Shown: positions 1 through 8,049 of the stretch, in pieces
Numbering within the stretch: the stretch's first letter is position 1
Layout: each line of letters begins with the position of its first letter
Assembly: GCA_030633185.1 (NCBI GenBank)
Contig: DAOVTG010000013.1
Location: forward strand, 1-21,846
From: Deltaproteobacteria bacterium
GTDB lineage: Bacteria > Desulfobacterota > Anaeroferrophillalia > Anaeroferrophillales > Tharpellaceae
Direction of reading: 5' to 3'
Length of the DNA: 21,846 nt
Made by a program: the position numbers and the translations under genes
Notes under the pieces: generated by a model
What the model was told of the DNA's origin: nothing
The model's database searches: none
Seen by the model: only the letters and a program-made list of their open reading frames with translations

Positions 1-787
1 AACCATGCCCATTAACATCAAGTGCGGTCTCAGGGTTACCGACAATTTCCGGCGTACAATCATAGGCACCAATTAATTTATCATTACAAAAAGCAGCATC
101 ATAATCGGGGTGCAAAGGGTTGCAGATACCATAATAGATCCCTCGTGGATTGTTGTGGTCGTAACCATCACCGCCGATATCGGCAAAGGATGGATTGTGC
201 GGATTGATACCGGTATCAATAACGCCAATAACCAGCCCATCCCCTTTCACCGGGAAGCTGACATCATCCCAGAGCTGATCGGCCCCGATCCATTGAGGAC
301 CGGCATCGGTATGGAGAAAACTCATTTTCTCCGGTTCAACACTGACAATCCCCGGCAACTGCTTCACTTTTTCCGCCTCAGCCCGGGTCAACTCAACCGC
401 CATACCATTGAAAACAATCTCATATCGAAAACGGCTCGACACCGGACGAGCCAGAATTCGTACCATAGCCTGTTCCACCACGCTTCGTTTTCCATCCAGA
501 TATTGTCGATAGGCCAGAGCTGAGCGGCTGCCAACATCAAGTTTCCGAACTCCGGCAGTGGCCGTCGGTGCGAGGTTACGAATTCCACCGCGATAGAGCG
601 CCAATGGCGGATCGGCTAACCGAACAATATAAACCCCGGACTCACCCGGCACCACTTTATCGCTGACTTTTATCAATCCGCCACGCCTCTTGCCGACATC
701 TTGCTCAGCAGCAAAAGCGAAACTTGAAATAATTAAACACAACTGCAAGAGTGCAAAAATCAAAATAAATCTACAAAAGCGTTTCAT
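1..787 (-). CDS. Secreted subtilisin-family (S8) serine protease, 3' end outside the window
   Basis: Reading the reverse strand from the ATG at 785-787 gives 262 codons without a stop, running off the left edge. Residues 1-27 look like a Sec signal peptide (MKRF, then a long hydrophobic stretch ending SSFAFAAEQD). Residues about 50-160 look like an inhibitor I9-type propeptide, ending in GIVSVEPEK. The S8 catalytic domain then begins: the Asp motif is VIGVIDTGIN with D191, and the last visible codons read DVNGHG, where H261 is the expected catalytic histidine of the HGTH motif. The serine motif lies outside the window. A GGGGAG ribosome site sits four bases upstream of the ATG. The protein should be exported as a zymogen. 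It is divergent from a second secreted protease at 1112. The family call is strong; the substrate is unknown. Confidence 0.88.
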   Translation of the reverse strand, partial: MKRFCRFILIFALLQLCLIISSFAFAAEQDVGKRRGGLIKVSDKVVPGESGVYIVRLADPPLALYRGGIRNLAPTATAGVRKLDVGSRSALAYRQYLDGKRSVVEQAMVRILARPVSSRFRYEIVFNGMAVELTRAEAEKVKQLPGIVSVEPEKMSFLHTDAGPQWIGADQLWDDVSFPVKGDGLVIGVIDTGINPHNPSFADIGGDGYDHNNPRGIYYGICNPLHPDYDAAFCNDKLIGAYDCTPEIVGNPETALDVNGHG

Positions 788-811
788 AGTACTCCCCATA
801 TTCGAACTGAT

Positions 812-922
812 GATGGCGTCGTAAAAAGCGTTTTCAGACCACTAATATGGCCACATATTTAAAAACAACGCAGGATATCAAAATTTTTATTTAGCCATCC
901 CGTGACCTTTTACGAGTTCATC
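812..922. repeat. Family A palindromic element, diverged copy
   Basis: The left end GATGGCGTCGTAAAAAG and the right end (reverse complement GATGAACTCGTAAAAGG) are imperfect inverted repeats. The right arm, read in reverse, continues into GTCACGGGATGGCTAA and then an AT-rich stretch, nearly the same as the left arm of the complete copy at 4453. The centre differs from that copy. No coding capacity; MITE-like or REP-like. Confidence 0.75.
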
Positions 923-1029
923 AACGATTTGTAATGCCGATTAAACCACACAGTAATATTATGAGTCAAGGAAGAAATAATGATCTGGATATTTCTATGA
1001 CCGCAAAAAGAAAACATAGGTTATTTACC

Positions 1030-1058
1030 TTGAGTTCAATCAATTACCGTGTTAATAC
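1030..1058 (+). promoter_or_regulatory. Possible sigma-70-type promoter for the C25 peptidase
   Basis: TTGAGT at 1030-1035 and TAATAC at 1053-1058 are separated by 17 bases and lie about 54 bases before the ATG. This is a by-eye match in AT-rich DNA and may be chance. Confidence 0.25.
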
Positions 1059-1111
1059 AAATTTAGCTCCAGTGTAACAACGTAAAAAATCTTATTGACG
1101 AGATTCTAATC

Positions 1112-3760
1112 ATGAGAAGATATACGATTTTATTTTGCCTTTTAGTATCGACACTACTCTGCGGAATAGATGTTGTTTTTGCTGCGGAATCGGGAAGAGC
1201 CCTGTTCGAACGGACGATCATTGTCGAAGCTGCAGGAGGTGAACCCGAGATTAGAATTGAACCGGTCAGCCTCGATTTTATTCCCGAGGCCCCCTTGCAG
1301 GCCACGTTGCAAAACACCGCAATTAGAACCACGACATCCGGCGAAAATCTCCAGGTAAATGCGGTTTTCAAGTCGGAAGAGTTAAATTTTACGACCTACT
1401 CGAATGGCCAAATGGTCGATTTACCAAAAACCATACAACCCGAAGATAGGCCCGGCACCCCCTGGCTGCCGGCCCGGTATATTAATGTGCTTTTACCGGC
1501 TGGCACCCGGGTTGCCGGTCTTACGGAAAATATTAATGAACAACTGGTTGCCGAGGATATCATTATCCGGCCAGTACAACCTCCGGTTCGACCGGGCGCA
1601 CCGCTTTTGGCCACGGTTCCTCCTGATCCCGAAACTTACGCCCGGGATGCCCTGACCCCGCAAATAGCTGCCGAAGTGGTCGGCCACCACACCATGCGCG
1701 GGATGACCTATGTTTCTTTACGCTTAAACCCTTTACGCTATAATCCTTATCGCCAAAAACTCTATCTGGCGACCACTTTAAACTTAAGCCTGACCCTGGA
1801 AAGTGAGGGGATACGAAAGCTTGCACCCGCAACCAATAATGATATTTTCAAACGAATGATAACCCGCCTGGTGGTTAACCCTGAAGTTTTGCCGTCCGCC
1901 GAGTACCAGGCTGAAGCCCGATTGGAAATGCCCACCACCACGGTTGATTACCTGGTGATCACTTCGTCGGCACTGGCCGACACCTTTCAGGTTCTGGCCG
2001 ATCATCGTTTATCCCATACCAGCTTGACCGCTCAAGTATTGACGACTGAAAGCATCTATAGCGATCCCGCCTATAACGGAATCGATAACCAAGAGGAAAT
2101 CCGCAATTGTATCAAAGATTATGTCGAAAACCACGGAACGCTTTACGTTGTTCTCGGCGGAGATGATACGGTGGTACCGGATCGCAACTGCTACGTTGAG
2201 GTCAATACAACACCAACTGAAATCGAAGAGCATATGCCCACTGATCTCTATTATGCCGGTCTTGACGGCAACTGGGATGAGGACGGAGATGGGATTTACG
2301 GTGAAGCCGACACAACCGCCGGAGATGAAGGTGACCTGGCCCCGGACGTTATCGTCGGTCGAATTCCGGTACGGGCTGTGGCCGATACCGCCAACTATAT
2401 CAGCAAGCTGATTTCCTATGAAACAGCCCCGCCAGACGCGGCTTTCCGGGGCAAATTCATGTTCATGGGCATGGAACTTTGGGACACCTACAATGGTGGG
2501 GATCGACCAGGCGACGCGCTTGATGACGAGCATTTGGGTTTTCGTGAACATGATCCGGTCAGCGACGGCGAGATGTGGCAACGGCGGCTCTACCGAGACG
2601 GTATCCAGCCCTACTCCGAACCCTCCAGCCTGGCTTATTTTTTCGACACCTTAACCTCTTGGGATAGTTCTATTGCCGGTGACTATCCACAGGATACCAA
2701 CAACGTTGTGGCCCGGCTGAACGAAGGCTGGCAAAATCTCTGTATCGACACGCACGGTAATAAGCAACTATGGGCTCTGGAAAACGGTTACTTTTTATCC
2801 AGCGATGCCGCCGTTCTAACCGCCTTGACCACGATTGTCTACACCGGGGCCTGCTTGACCGGCTATTTCGACGGCCCTACCGATCCCTGTTTAAGTGAGG
2901 CTTTTTTACGCAATCCGAACGGCGGTGCCTTAGCCTACTTTGGCTGCAGCCGTTACGGCTGGGGCTACTCCGATGATCCTCCGGCCGATAATTCTTCTAC
3001 CGGCGGTCCTTCGACGGAATACGCCTACCAATTTTACGATGAGATGCTCAACGGCGGCAGCCAAATACTCGGCCAGATATTTTCTCAGCATAAGGCTGCA
3101 ATGGCTGGCCTTTGCAGCCACAACGATCCTTATCGCTGGATTCAGTTCGGACTTAATTACCAGGGCGACCCCGCTTTTCAAATAAGCGGAGATTTCTTAG
3201 AACCTCAGACCTTTACAATTTTTAATGACGGTACAGCCAACCTGAATGTTTCAGATATGGCTAAGCGAGATGGCGGTTCCTGGTTCAGCTGGTCGCCTCA
3301 GGCCCCCTTAAGCATTGCTCCCGGAGGTTCTGAAGTAATCAGTGTCACAGTCTACCCGTCACAGCTGGAGGCCGGTGTAAATCAAGATCAAATCTTGGTG
3401 TCAAGCAATGATGCGGATGAAGGTCTCTACCCCAATGCGGTCTACATCAATGCCGGAGGCTCGACTGACGCCACCTATATCTACATCGATAAACCGAGAT
3501 CAAACGCCTGCAATGGTTCTACACCATGTTATTTTCCTCTCCAGGATGGCTTTGATGCCGCTGTCGATGGAGACCTGATCATGGTTCCGGCCGCACCTTA
3601 TTTCGGTGACCTGGTTTTTGGCAATAGCGGAGATGTTACCACCACCCTTAAAGGCGGCCTTGACGACAATTACGATGTCTGTATCGGAACCACCACGGTA
3701 AACGGCAAATTGACGATTATTGACGGCACCTTGACCGTCGAAGCCCTGGTCATTCATTAG
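1112..3760 (+). CDS. Secreted C25 (gingipain-type) cysteine peptidase with Ig-like and beta-rich tail
   Basis: 882 residues. Residues 1-25 are a signal peptide (hydrophobic LFCLLVSTLLCG, then FAAES). Residues about 40-270 resemble the gingipain propeptide region. The caspase-like C25 domain spans about 278-690, starting at VDYLVITSS. The catalytic pair is visible as LCIDTHGN with H548 and YTGACLTG with C581, the HG and GAC motifs of clan CD peptidases. Residues 695-783 form an Ig-like module (FTIFNDGTANLNV; PGGSEVISVTV). Residues 784-882 are a beta-rich tail ending GTLTVEALVIH, reminiscent of parallel beta-helix segments. No obvious type IX sorting domain or LPXTG motif is seen. The ATG at 1112 fits the signal peptide, though the ribosome site is weak. 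The next gene starts 14 bases on. Cleavage specificity cannot be read from sequence. Confidence 0.9.
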   Translation: MRRYTILFCLLVSTLLCGIDVVFAAESGRALFERTIIVEAAGGEPEIRIEPVSLDFIPEAPLQATLQNTAIRTTTSGENLQVNAVFKSEELNFTTYSNGQMVDLPKTIQPEDRPGTPWLPARYINVLLPAGTRVAGLTENINEQLVAEDIIIRPVQPPVRPGAPLLATVPPDPETYARDALTPQIAAEVVGHHTMRGMTYVSLRLNPLRYNPYRQKLYLATTLNLSLTLESEGIRKLAPATNNDIFKRMITRLVVNPEVLPSAEYQAEARLEMPTTTVDYLVITSSALADTFQVLADHRLSHTSLTAQVLTTESIYSDPAYNGIDNQEEIRNCIKDYVENHGTLYVVLGGDDTVVPDRNCYVEVNTTPTEIEEHMPTDLYYAGLDGNWDEDGDGIYGEADTTAGDEGDLAPDVIVGRIPVRAVADTANYISKLISYETAPPDAAFRGKFMFMGMELWDTYNGGDRPGDALDDEHLGFREHDPVSDGEMWQRRLYRDGIQPYSEPSSLAYFFDTLTSWDSSIAGDYPQDTNNVVARLNEGWQNLCIDTHGNKQLWALENGYFLSSDAAVLTALTTIVYTGACLTGYFDGPTDPCLSEAFLRNPNGGALAYFGCSRYGWGYSDDPPADNSSTGGPSTEYAYQFYDEMLNGGSQILGQIFSQHKAAMAGLCSHNDPYRWIQFGLNYQGDPAFQISGDFLEPQTFTIFNDGTANLNVSDMAKRDGGSWFSWSPQAPLSIAPGGSEVISVTVYPSQLEAGVNQDQILVSSNDADEGLYPNAVYINAGGSTDATYIYIDKPRSNACNGSTPCYFPLQDGFDAAVDGDLIMVPAAPYFGDLVFGNSGDVTTTLKGGLDDNYDVCIGTTTVNGKLTIIDGTLTVEALVIH

Positions 3761-3774
3761 GAGACTGACTGAAA

Positions 3775-4488
3775 ATGCCCCATTCCCCCAACTCTCTCCA
3801 GAATCATACGCCGGATTTTACAATCGACGTCCTGATTCTGGCGGCGGGCCAGGCGCAGCGTTTTGGAAGACCTAAGCAATTGTTGCCCTGGGGGGCGGGA
3901 GAAACGATTTTAAGCCATGTTATCCGCCGGGTGCTGGCGACCCCGGGAATCTCCCGAACTCACGTTGTCCTTGGGGCCTGGTTTGAGAATATTTGCACCT
4001 CTTTGGCTAAGCCGCTCGAGCAGGTTGAAGTGATTCGTAATCCCGACTGGCAGGTCGGGATGTTCAGTTCGTTAAGTACCGGACTCAGGCAGCTAAACCA
4101 GGACAACGTCAAGAGTGACGGAATCCTGGTTCTGCTCGGCGATATGCCTTTTATCACACCGGAAACCCTGACTCTTTTTGTCGATTCCGCGGCTCGGGGA
4201 TATCCGCGCCCGCTGATTGCCACCGAGGGCGCCCGCCCGGCCCATCCCTACCTGATTCGACCGAGACATATCGGTGAGATTTTATCTTTGAGTGGTGAAA
4301 GTGGCATCCGGCCTTTCATTCAAAAACAGTTCCCCAGCGCCCTTAAAATCCCGGTCAGCCACTCCGCCGGACGGCGCGATGTCGATACCTGGGAAAGCTA
4401 TTTCGCTCAACGCCCGGATGACTCAGGGCCGGTTATACCAGCACCGAACGATGATGCCCTCGTAAAAAGTCACGGGATGGCTAAGTAA
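3775..4488 (+). CDS. mocA: MocA-like nucleotidyltransferase (molybdenum cofactor cytidylyltransferase family)
   Basis: 237 residues. The nucleotide-binding signature is at residues 20-38 (ILAAGQAQRFGRPKQLLP), with NPDWQVGMFSSLSTGL and the metal-binding LLGDMP (D123) further on, as in MobA/MocA-type NTP transferases. MocA adds CMP to molybdopterin to make the dinucleotide cofactor used by xanthine dehydrogenase-type enzymes, which fits the XdhC and hydroxylase genes downstream. An AGGAG site overlaps the stop of the C25 gene, so the two may be co-transcribed. The last codons (DALVKSHGMAK) lie inside the family A repeat starting at 4453, so the native C-terminus appears to have been replaced or extended by the insertion. 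CTP versus GTP use cannot be told from sequence. Confidence 0.85.
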   Translation: MPHSPNSLQNHTPDFTIDVLILAAGQAQRFGRPKQLLPWGAGETILSHVIRRVLATPGISRTHVVLGAWFENICTSLAKPLEQVEVIRNPDWQVGMFSSLSTGLRQLNQDNVKSDGILVLLGDMPFITPETLTLFVDSAARGYPRPLIATEGARPAHPYLIRPRHIGEILSLSGESGIRPFIQKQFPSALKIPVSHSAGRRDVDTWESYFAQRPDDSGPVIPAPNDDALVKSHGMAK

Positions 4489-4602
4489 AAATTTCGATTT
4501 ACAAGATGTTGTGGTTTTTCAGGCGCGAGACCATACATGTAGTATGTCGAGTGCCTGAAAAACCACAACATCGCAGTAGATCGGACTTTTTACGACGCCA
4601 TC
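4453..4602. repeat. Family A palindromic element, complete 150-bp copy
   Basis: The outer ends at 4453-4470 and 4585-4602 are inverted repeats with two mismatches (GATGCCCTCGTAAAAAGT against GATGGCGTCGTAAAAAGT). Inside is a perfect 20-bp inverted repeat, 4505-4524 with 4553-4572, around a loop that has its own small palindrome (CATACATGTAGTATG). The element starts inside the mocA-like gene and supplies its stop codon. The long hairpin could also stop transcription. No coding capacity, so any mobilisation would be in trans. Confidence 0.88.
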
Positions 4603-4619
4603 AACGATGACAAATTATA

Positions 4620-4751
4620 GCAACTATTCAAGTGCCTCTCATAAAGTTACAGCGGATAACGGCGAATATTGCTTCGCCCACTTCGAAGGGGACAGAGCTC
4701 AGGCCGGCTCGGGCTAAAGCCCTGCCTTGAGGTCTGTCCCCGCCTTGAGAC
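4620..4751 (-). repeat. Family B palindromic element, GGGGACA type, reverse orientation
   Basis: Read on the reverse strand this closely matches 20330-20464: CTCAAGGCGGGGACA, then a region containing GGGCTTTAGCCCG, then CTGTCCCC TTCGAAGTGGGCGAAGCAA and an ACTTGAATAGTTGC end. The GGGGACA and TGTCCCC arms pair. It shares the GCGAAGCAA flank of the GGGGTCA-type copies. Confidence 0.8.
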
Positions 4752-4863
4752 CATTTTAAAACGGCACCTGAATGGTTCTACCACCACCGCCACCTTAAAA
4801 TAAGGACAGGTAAAGTTAACAAATATCGAGAATGCAACAAACTTTGCTATCGCCCTCATCAAT

Positions 4864-4944
4864 GGTGTCAAAGCTTGACAAAGGCTGTTTGAGATTTTCG
4901 ACTCAGGCAAGCATCCAGATACGCCTTTGTCAAGCACTGACCCC
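4864..4944 (-). repeat. Family B hairpin, GGGGTCA type, reverse orientation
   Basis: Arms 4864-4885 and 4923-4944 (22 bases) pair with three mismatches. On the reverse strand it reads GGGGTCAGTGCTTGACA ... TGTCAAGCTTTGACACC, followed by ATTGATGAGGGCGATAGCAAA, the family flank. Confidence 0.78.
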
Positions 4945-4995
4945 GTCCGTAAAGGCTTGGAAAAGGCTAAAACCTTTGTCCGCACTGTCTCGGGT

Positions 4996-5100
4996 GGGGT
5001 CGTTGCTTTATAAATGGTGGCCGAGATATCCGCGTAAGCCACAATGTTAACCAGCCATTTATAAAGCTGCGACCCCGTCGAAGAGAGCGAAGCAAAGTTC
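4996..5100 (+). repeat. Family B hairpin, GGGGTCG type
   Basis: Arms 4996-5017 and 5055-5076 (22 bases) pair with two mismatches. The flank GAGAGCGAAGCAAAGTT follows at about 5083-5099. Beyond the first six bases the arm sequence differs from the neighbouring copy, yet it remains self-complementary. Confidence 0.8.
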
Positions 5101-5207
5101 AACACTACCCACTTTAACTTAACATATATATATTAATTGCAATTTCATTATATATCGTTTATACCTGCCCAAATTAAAAATCAATCCATTTAACAATTGT
5201 GTAAAAT

Positions 5208-6257
5208 ATGGAATTCAGTTGGAAAGACCTGGCCTCCGCCCTTGAAAACGAAAGCGGCGTTACCCTGTGTACGATAATCGAACGGCGGGGCTCGGTGCCG
5301 CGCGAGGTCGGGGCTCGTATGCTGGTTAAAAAAGATGGCTCAATCATCGGTACGGTCGGCGGCGGTATCGGTGAACACGAAGTTATCCAAACCGCCCGGG
5401 AAAGTATTAAAAAAAACCAAAGCTGTTTAGTTGATTTCTCCCTGGCCGGTGAACAGGGACTTGACTCGGCCGCCATCTGCGGCGGTCACTTTACGGTTTT
5501 TATCAGTCATTGGTCACAAGCTGAAGATTCCGACCTGGCGATAGCGGTGGCCGCCACCCTGAAGGGCAGCCGGGCTCATTACCTGCTCGAAAGTCTGCCG
5601 CAAAAAGAATCCGACAAGGTGGAACGTGGCCTGTTTAACCATGAAGGCCAAAGGGTTACAAAAACGCCCAACCGCGCTGTGAGCCCGGAAACCCTGCAAA
5701 TAGAGGGAAAAGCCGGGACAACGAATGCCGCAGTACAGCGGATAAGCATAGATCAACAGGATTACCTGCTCTCCGAAATCACTCTACCGCCACAGATGAT
5801 TATTTTCGGCGGCGGCCATCTGGCCCTGCCTCTGGCCGAGATGGCAAACTGGTGCCGTTTTGCGGTTACGATTATCGACGACCGACCGGAGTTCTCCAAC
5901 CCGCATAGGTTTCCGGCCGCCGACCAGGTAGTAACCGCCCCGATGGAGAAGGTTCTCAACCTCTATACTCCCGGATCCAACACCTACCTGGTGCTCATCA
6001 CCAGAGAACATAAACATGACTATATTCTACTCAAGCAGTTACTCGGCACTGAATATGCTTATCTTGGCATGATCGGCAGCAAACGCCGCACCAGCCAGAT
6101 CAAACAACGGCTCATCGACGAAGGTTTCAACCCGAATGAAATCAAGGGGCTCTACTCGCCGATCGGCTTGACCATCGGGGCCCAGACCCCGGCTGAAATT
6201 GCGATCAGCATAATGGCGGAGATTATTGAGAAGAGACACAGCACCAAAAATATCTAA
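5208..6257 (+). CDS. xdhC: XdhC/CoxI-family molybdenum hydroxylase maturation protein
   Basis: 349 residues, a usual length for the two-domain family. The N-terminal XdhC_CoxI domain has RRGSVPREVGARMLV (about 27-40), GTVGGGIGEHEVI and AICGGHFTVFI. The C-terminal Rossmann-fold domain starts at M197 with MIIFGGGHLALPLAEMA, followed by the acidic VTIIDDRPEF, then LGMIGSKRRT and a family-typical end, SPIGLTIGAQTPAEIAISI. XdhC proteins bind the molybdenum cofactor and help sulfurate and insert it into xanthine dehydrogenase-type enzymes, which fits the subunit genes that follow. No strong ribosome site precedes the ATG, but the N-terminus aligns well with the family. A 215-bp gap with a family B repeat separates it from the 2Fe-2S subunit. 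Confidence 0.9.
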   Translation: MEFSWKDLASALENESGVTLCTIIERRGSVPREVGARMLVKKDGSIIGTVGGGIGEHEVIQTARESIKKNQSCLVDFSLAGEQGLDSAAICGGHFTVFISHWSQAEDSDLAIAVAATLKGSRAHYLLESLPQKESDKVERGLFNHEGQRVTKTPNRAVSPETLQIEGKAGTTNAAVQRISIDQQDYLLSEITLPPQMIIFGGGHLALPLAEMANWCRFAVTIIDDRPEFSNPHRFPAADQVVTAPMEKVLNLYTPGSNTYLVLITREHKHDYILLKQLLGTEYAYLGMIGSKRRTSQIKQRLIDEGFNPNEIKGLYSPIGLTIGAQTPAEIAISIMAEIIEKRHSTKNI

Positions 6258-6321
6258 CGAATAGCTTCGAACTTTACTCCGACGAACAGAAGTTCTAGCC
6301 TTCTCCCAAACCTCCGCAGGC

Positions 6322-6425
6322 GGGGTCAGTGCTTGACTATGGCGTATAAAACTGTTTACTTGAGTCAAAAAGCCTCAAACAGCTATTGTCAAGCTTTGAC
6401 CCCATTAGAGAGGGCAAAGCAAACT
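6322..6425 (+). repeat. Family B hairpin, GGGGTCA type
   Basis: GGGGTCAGTGCTTGACTA begins at 6322 and its partner TTGTCAAGCTTTGACCCC ends at 6403. The flank GAGAGGGCAAAGCAAAC follows. It fills most of the gap between xdhC and the hydroxylase subunit genes. Confidence 0.8.
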
Positions 6426-6472
6426 ACCAAACCTCCACGGATTAAATTTGAAAAATTTTAGGAGTTAATAAA

Positions 6473-7006
6473 ATGAAGAAAGAGTTGATTACCCTCAATA
6501 TCAACGGTGATGATATCGAAATTGCCGTCCTTCCCTGGCGCACTTTGAATGAGGTGTTACGGGATCAAGTGCATCTGACCGGCACTAAATTGGGTTGCGG
6601 TACCGGTGACTGTGGTGCCTGCACGGTACTTATCGACGGTCAGAGTGTCTCCTCTTGCCTGACCCTGGCAATCGAAGTAGAGGGACATCAGATTACCACC
6701 ATCGAAGGCCTGGCCCCGCAAGCCGCGGAAAAAAGTGATCTCGAAAACTGCGAGCTCCATCCAATTCAGGAATCATTTATTGCTAAAGGAGCCATCCAGT
6801 GCGGTTTCTGCAGCCCCGGCATGATCATGTCGAGCAAGTTTCTGCTCGACCATACGCCCAACCCGAATGAAGCCGAGATTCGCGCCGCTCTTTCCGGTAA
6901 TCTGTGTCGCTGTACCGGCTACAACAAGATTGTCGACGCCATCGCTGATGCGGCCGAAAAATCTCGCCAATTGAAGGAGAATAACCTTGACCCTACCACA
7001 ATTTAA
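6473..7006 (+). CDS. Molybdenum hydroxylase, 2Fe-2S subunit (CoxS/XdhC-small type)
   Basis: 177 residues. The plant-type ferredoxin cluster ligands are C42, C47, C50 and C62 (GCGTGDCGAC ... SSC). The second [2Fe-2S] domain has C110, C113, C145 and C147 (QCGFCSPGMIM ... NLCRCTGY). All eight ligands are present. The subunit passes electrons between the molybdenum site of the large subunit and FAD in the medium subunit. AGGAG lies nine bases before the ATG. The 3' end overlaps the next gene by 20 bases, which points to translational coupling. The electron acceptor and substrate are not evident. Confidence 0.93.
   Translation: MKKELITLNINGDDIEIAVLPWRTLNEVLRDQVHLTGTKLGCGTGDCGACTVLIDGQSVSSCLTLAIEVEGHQITTIEGLAPQAAEKSDLENCELHPIQESFIAKGAIQCGFCSPGMIMSSKFLLDHTPNPNEAEIRAALSGNLCRCTGYNKIVDAIADAAEKSRQLKENNLDPTTI
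6974..6980 (+). promoter_or_regulatory. Ribosome binding site that fixes the TTG start of the FAD subunit
   Basis: AAGGAGA ends six bases before the TTG at 6987, inside the end of the previous gene. No ATG or GTG fits the family N-terminus as well. Confidence 0.75.
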
Positions 7007-7880
7007 GTTTCTGATGCCGACCAGCCTCAGGGAAGCTTGCGCCTTGCTTGAAAAACATCAGGGTAAAATCAAGATCAAAGCCGGCGGTACCGACATGATC
7101 GTCCGCCTTTCGCATCGCGCCGTTAAACCCGATTTCCTCATGACCGTAAAAAAGATCCCCGATCTTGACGGTATCAACTACTCCCCGAAAGGGGGCCTGA
7201 CCATCGGCGCTCTAGCGCTTTTGCGTGAGGTCGAAACCAGCCCTCTGGTTCTTGAACACGCACCAATGCTGGCCCGGGCCGCCCGGGCCACCGCGACCGT
7301 CCAGATCCGCAACATGGGCACTGTCATGGGTAATGTCTGCAACGCTTCACCCTCGGCCGACAATATCCCGACCCTGGTGGCCATGAATGCCCGGATTGTC
7401 GCCGCCTCCGGCTCCGATGAACGCGAGATTCCGATTGATGAATTTTTTCTCGGACCCGGCCGCAGCGCTTTGCAAGCTAATGAAATTGCAGTCGCCATCA
7501 AAGTTCCCACACTGGCCGCCGGAAGCGGCGTCAGCTACCAAAAGATTTCGCCGCGCTCCAAAGTCGATATCGCAGCCGTCAATATCGGAGCCTTGGTTAC
7601 CCTTGATGAAACAGGTAAATGCCGAGCCGTCCGGATCTCGATGGGTGCAGTCGGGCCAACCCCGCTGCGAGCAACCCAAGCCGAAGAATTTCTCCTTGGC
7701 AAAGAGATCACGGATGCAACCTTGGCCGAAGCCGGCCGCCTCGCGGCTGAAGACGCTTCACCGATCACCGATGTCCGCGCCAGTCGTGAATATCGTAAAT
7801 TAATGGTCGAAGTCCTGACCACCCGAGCCTTAAAAGAAGCAGCCGGCTTTGCCAGTGGTCAGTCGTCAATAGCAGAGTGA
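6987..7880 (+). CDS. Molybdenum hydroxylase, FAD-binding subunit (CoxM type)
   Basis: 297 residues, starting at TTG. The start is supported by the AAGGAGA site and by the family-like N-terminus FKFLMPTSLREACALL. FAD-binding motifs are IKAGGTDMIVRL (about 31-42) and TVQIRNMGTVMGNVCNASPSAD (about 111-132). The C-terminal CO dehydrogenase flavoprotein domain has SYQKISPRSKVDIAAVNIGA and SMGAVGPTPLRA. The protein lacks the cysteine-rich insertion that carries a 4Fe-4S cluster in the 4-hydroxybenzoyl-CoA reductase beta subunit. That argues against that enzyme and for a general xanthine/aldehyde-type hydroxylase. Confidence 0.9.
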   Translation: MTLPQFKFLMPTSLREACALLEKHQGKIKIKAGGTDMIVRLSHRAVKPDFLMTVKKIPDLDGINYSPKGGLTIGALALLREVETSPLVLEHAPMLARAARATATVQIRNMGTVMGNVCNASPSADNIPTLVAMNARIVAASGSDEREIPIDEFFLGPGRSALQANEIAVAIKVPTLAAGSGVSYQKISPRSKVDIAAVNIGALVTLDETGKCRAVRISMGAVGPTPLRATQAEEFLLGKEITDATLAEAGRLAAEDASPITDVRASREYRKLMVEVLTTRALKEAAGFASGQSSIAE

Positions 7881-7959
7881 ATAAATCTTGAAAAGAGGGA
7901 GGGTTGTCAAGGATAAAGATTTGACCCCTGTCCCCGCATCGAGACAGTTTGAGGACTGT

Positions 7960-8009
7960 GCCTGAAAAACCACAACAGCGCAGTAGATCGGACTTTTTAC
8001 GACGCCATC
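7960..8009. repeat. Family A element, right half only
   Basis: It matches the right part of the complete copy (4553-4602): GCCTGAAAAACCACAAC, then GCAGTAGATCGGACTTTTTACGACGCCATC with one main difference. The left half is missing. Just upstream (about 7914-7947) are scraps resembling family B arms (TTTGACCCC and TGTCCCCGCATCGAGACA), so the gap is a mosaic of repeat fragments. Confidence 0.75.
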
Positions 8010-8049
8010 AGATTTTACATAATGACCAAAAAGAATTTGAGGAAATAAA

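Larger units (their letters stand above)
788..1111. other. Divergent intergenic region between two secreted proteases
   Basis: These 324 bases separate the S8 and C25 protease genes. They hold one diverged family A palindromic element (812-922) and, on the C25 side, AT-rich DNA with a possible promoter. I see no coding region. Confidence 0.6.
4489..5207. other. 719-bp gene-free stretch made largely of palindromic repeats
   Basis: Between the mocA-like and xdhC-like genes lie most of one family A element, one reverse-oriented family B element (4620-4751), and two more family B hairpins (4864-4944 and 4996-5076). Short reading frames here follow repeat sequence and show no protein family features. 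The last roughly 100 bases before 5208 are AT-rich and could hold a promoter; I see no clear one. Confidence 0.65.

Noticed and set aside
110..523. 137-codon forward frame at the left edge
   Set aside because: It is antisense to the S8 protease, which has a signal peptide, propeptide and catalytic Asp and His motifs on the other strand.
4453..5100. CRISPR array
   Set aside because: The repeats are inverted pairs of differing sequence and spacing, not identical direct repeats with uniform spacers.
4647..5105. 152-codon reverse-strand open frame, and smaller frames around it
   Set aside because: It lies entirely within palindromic repeats; long hairpins give open frames by chance on both strands, and the translation shows no domain, start context or homology pattern.
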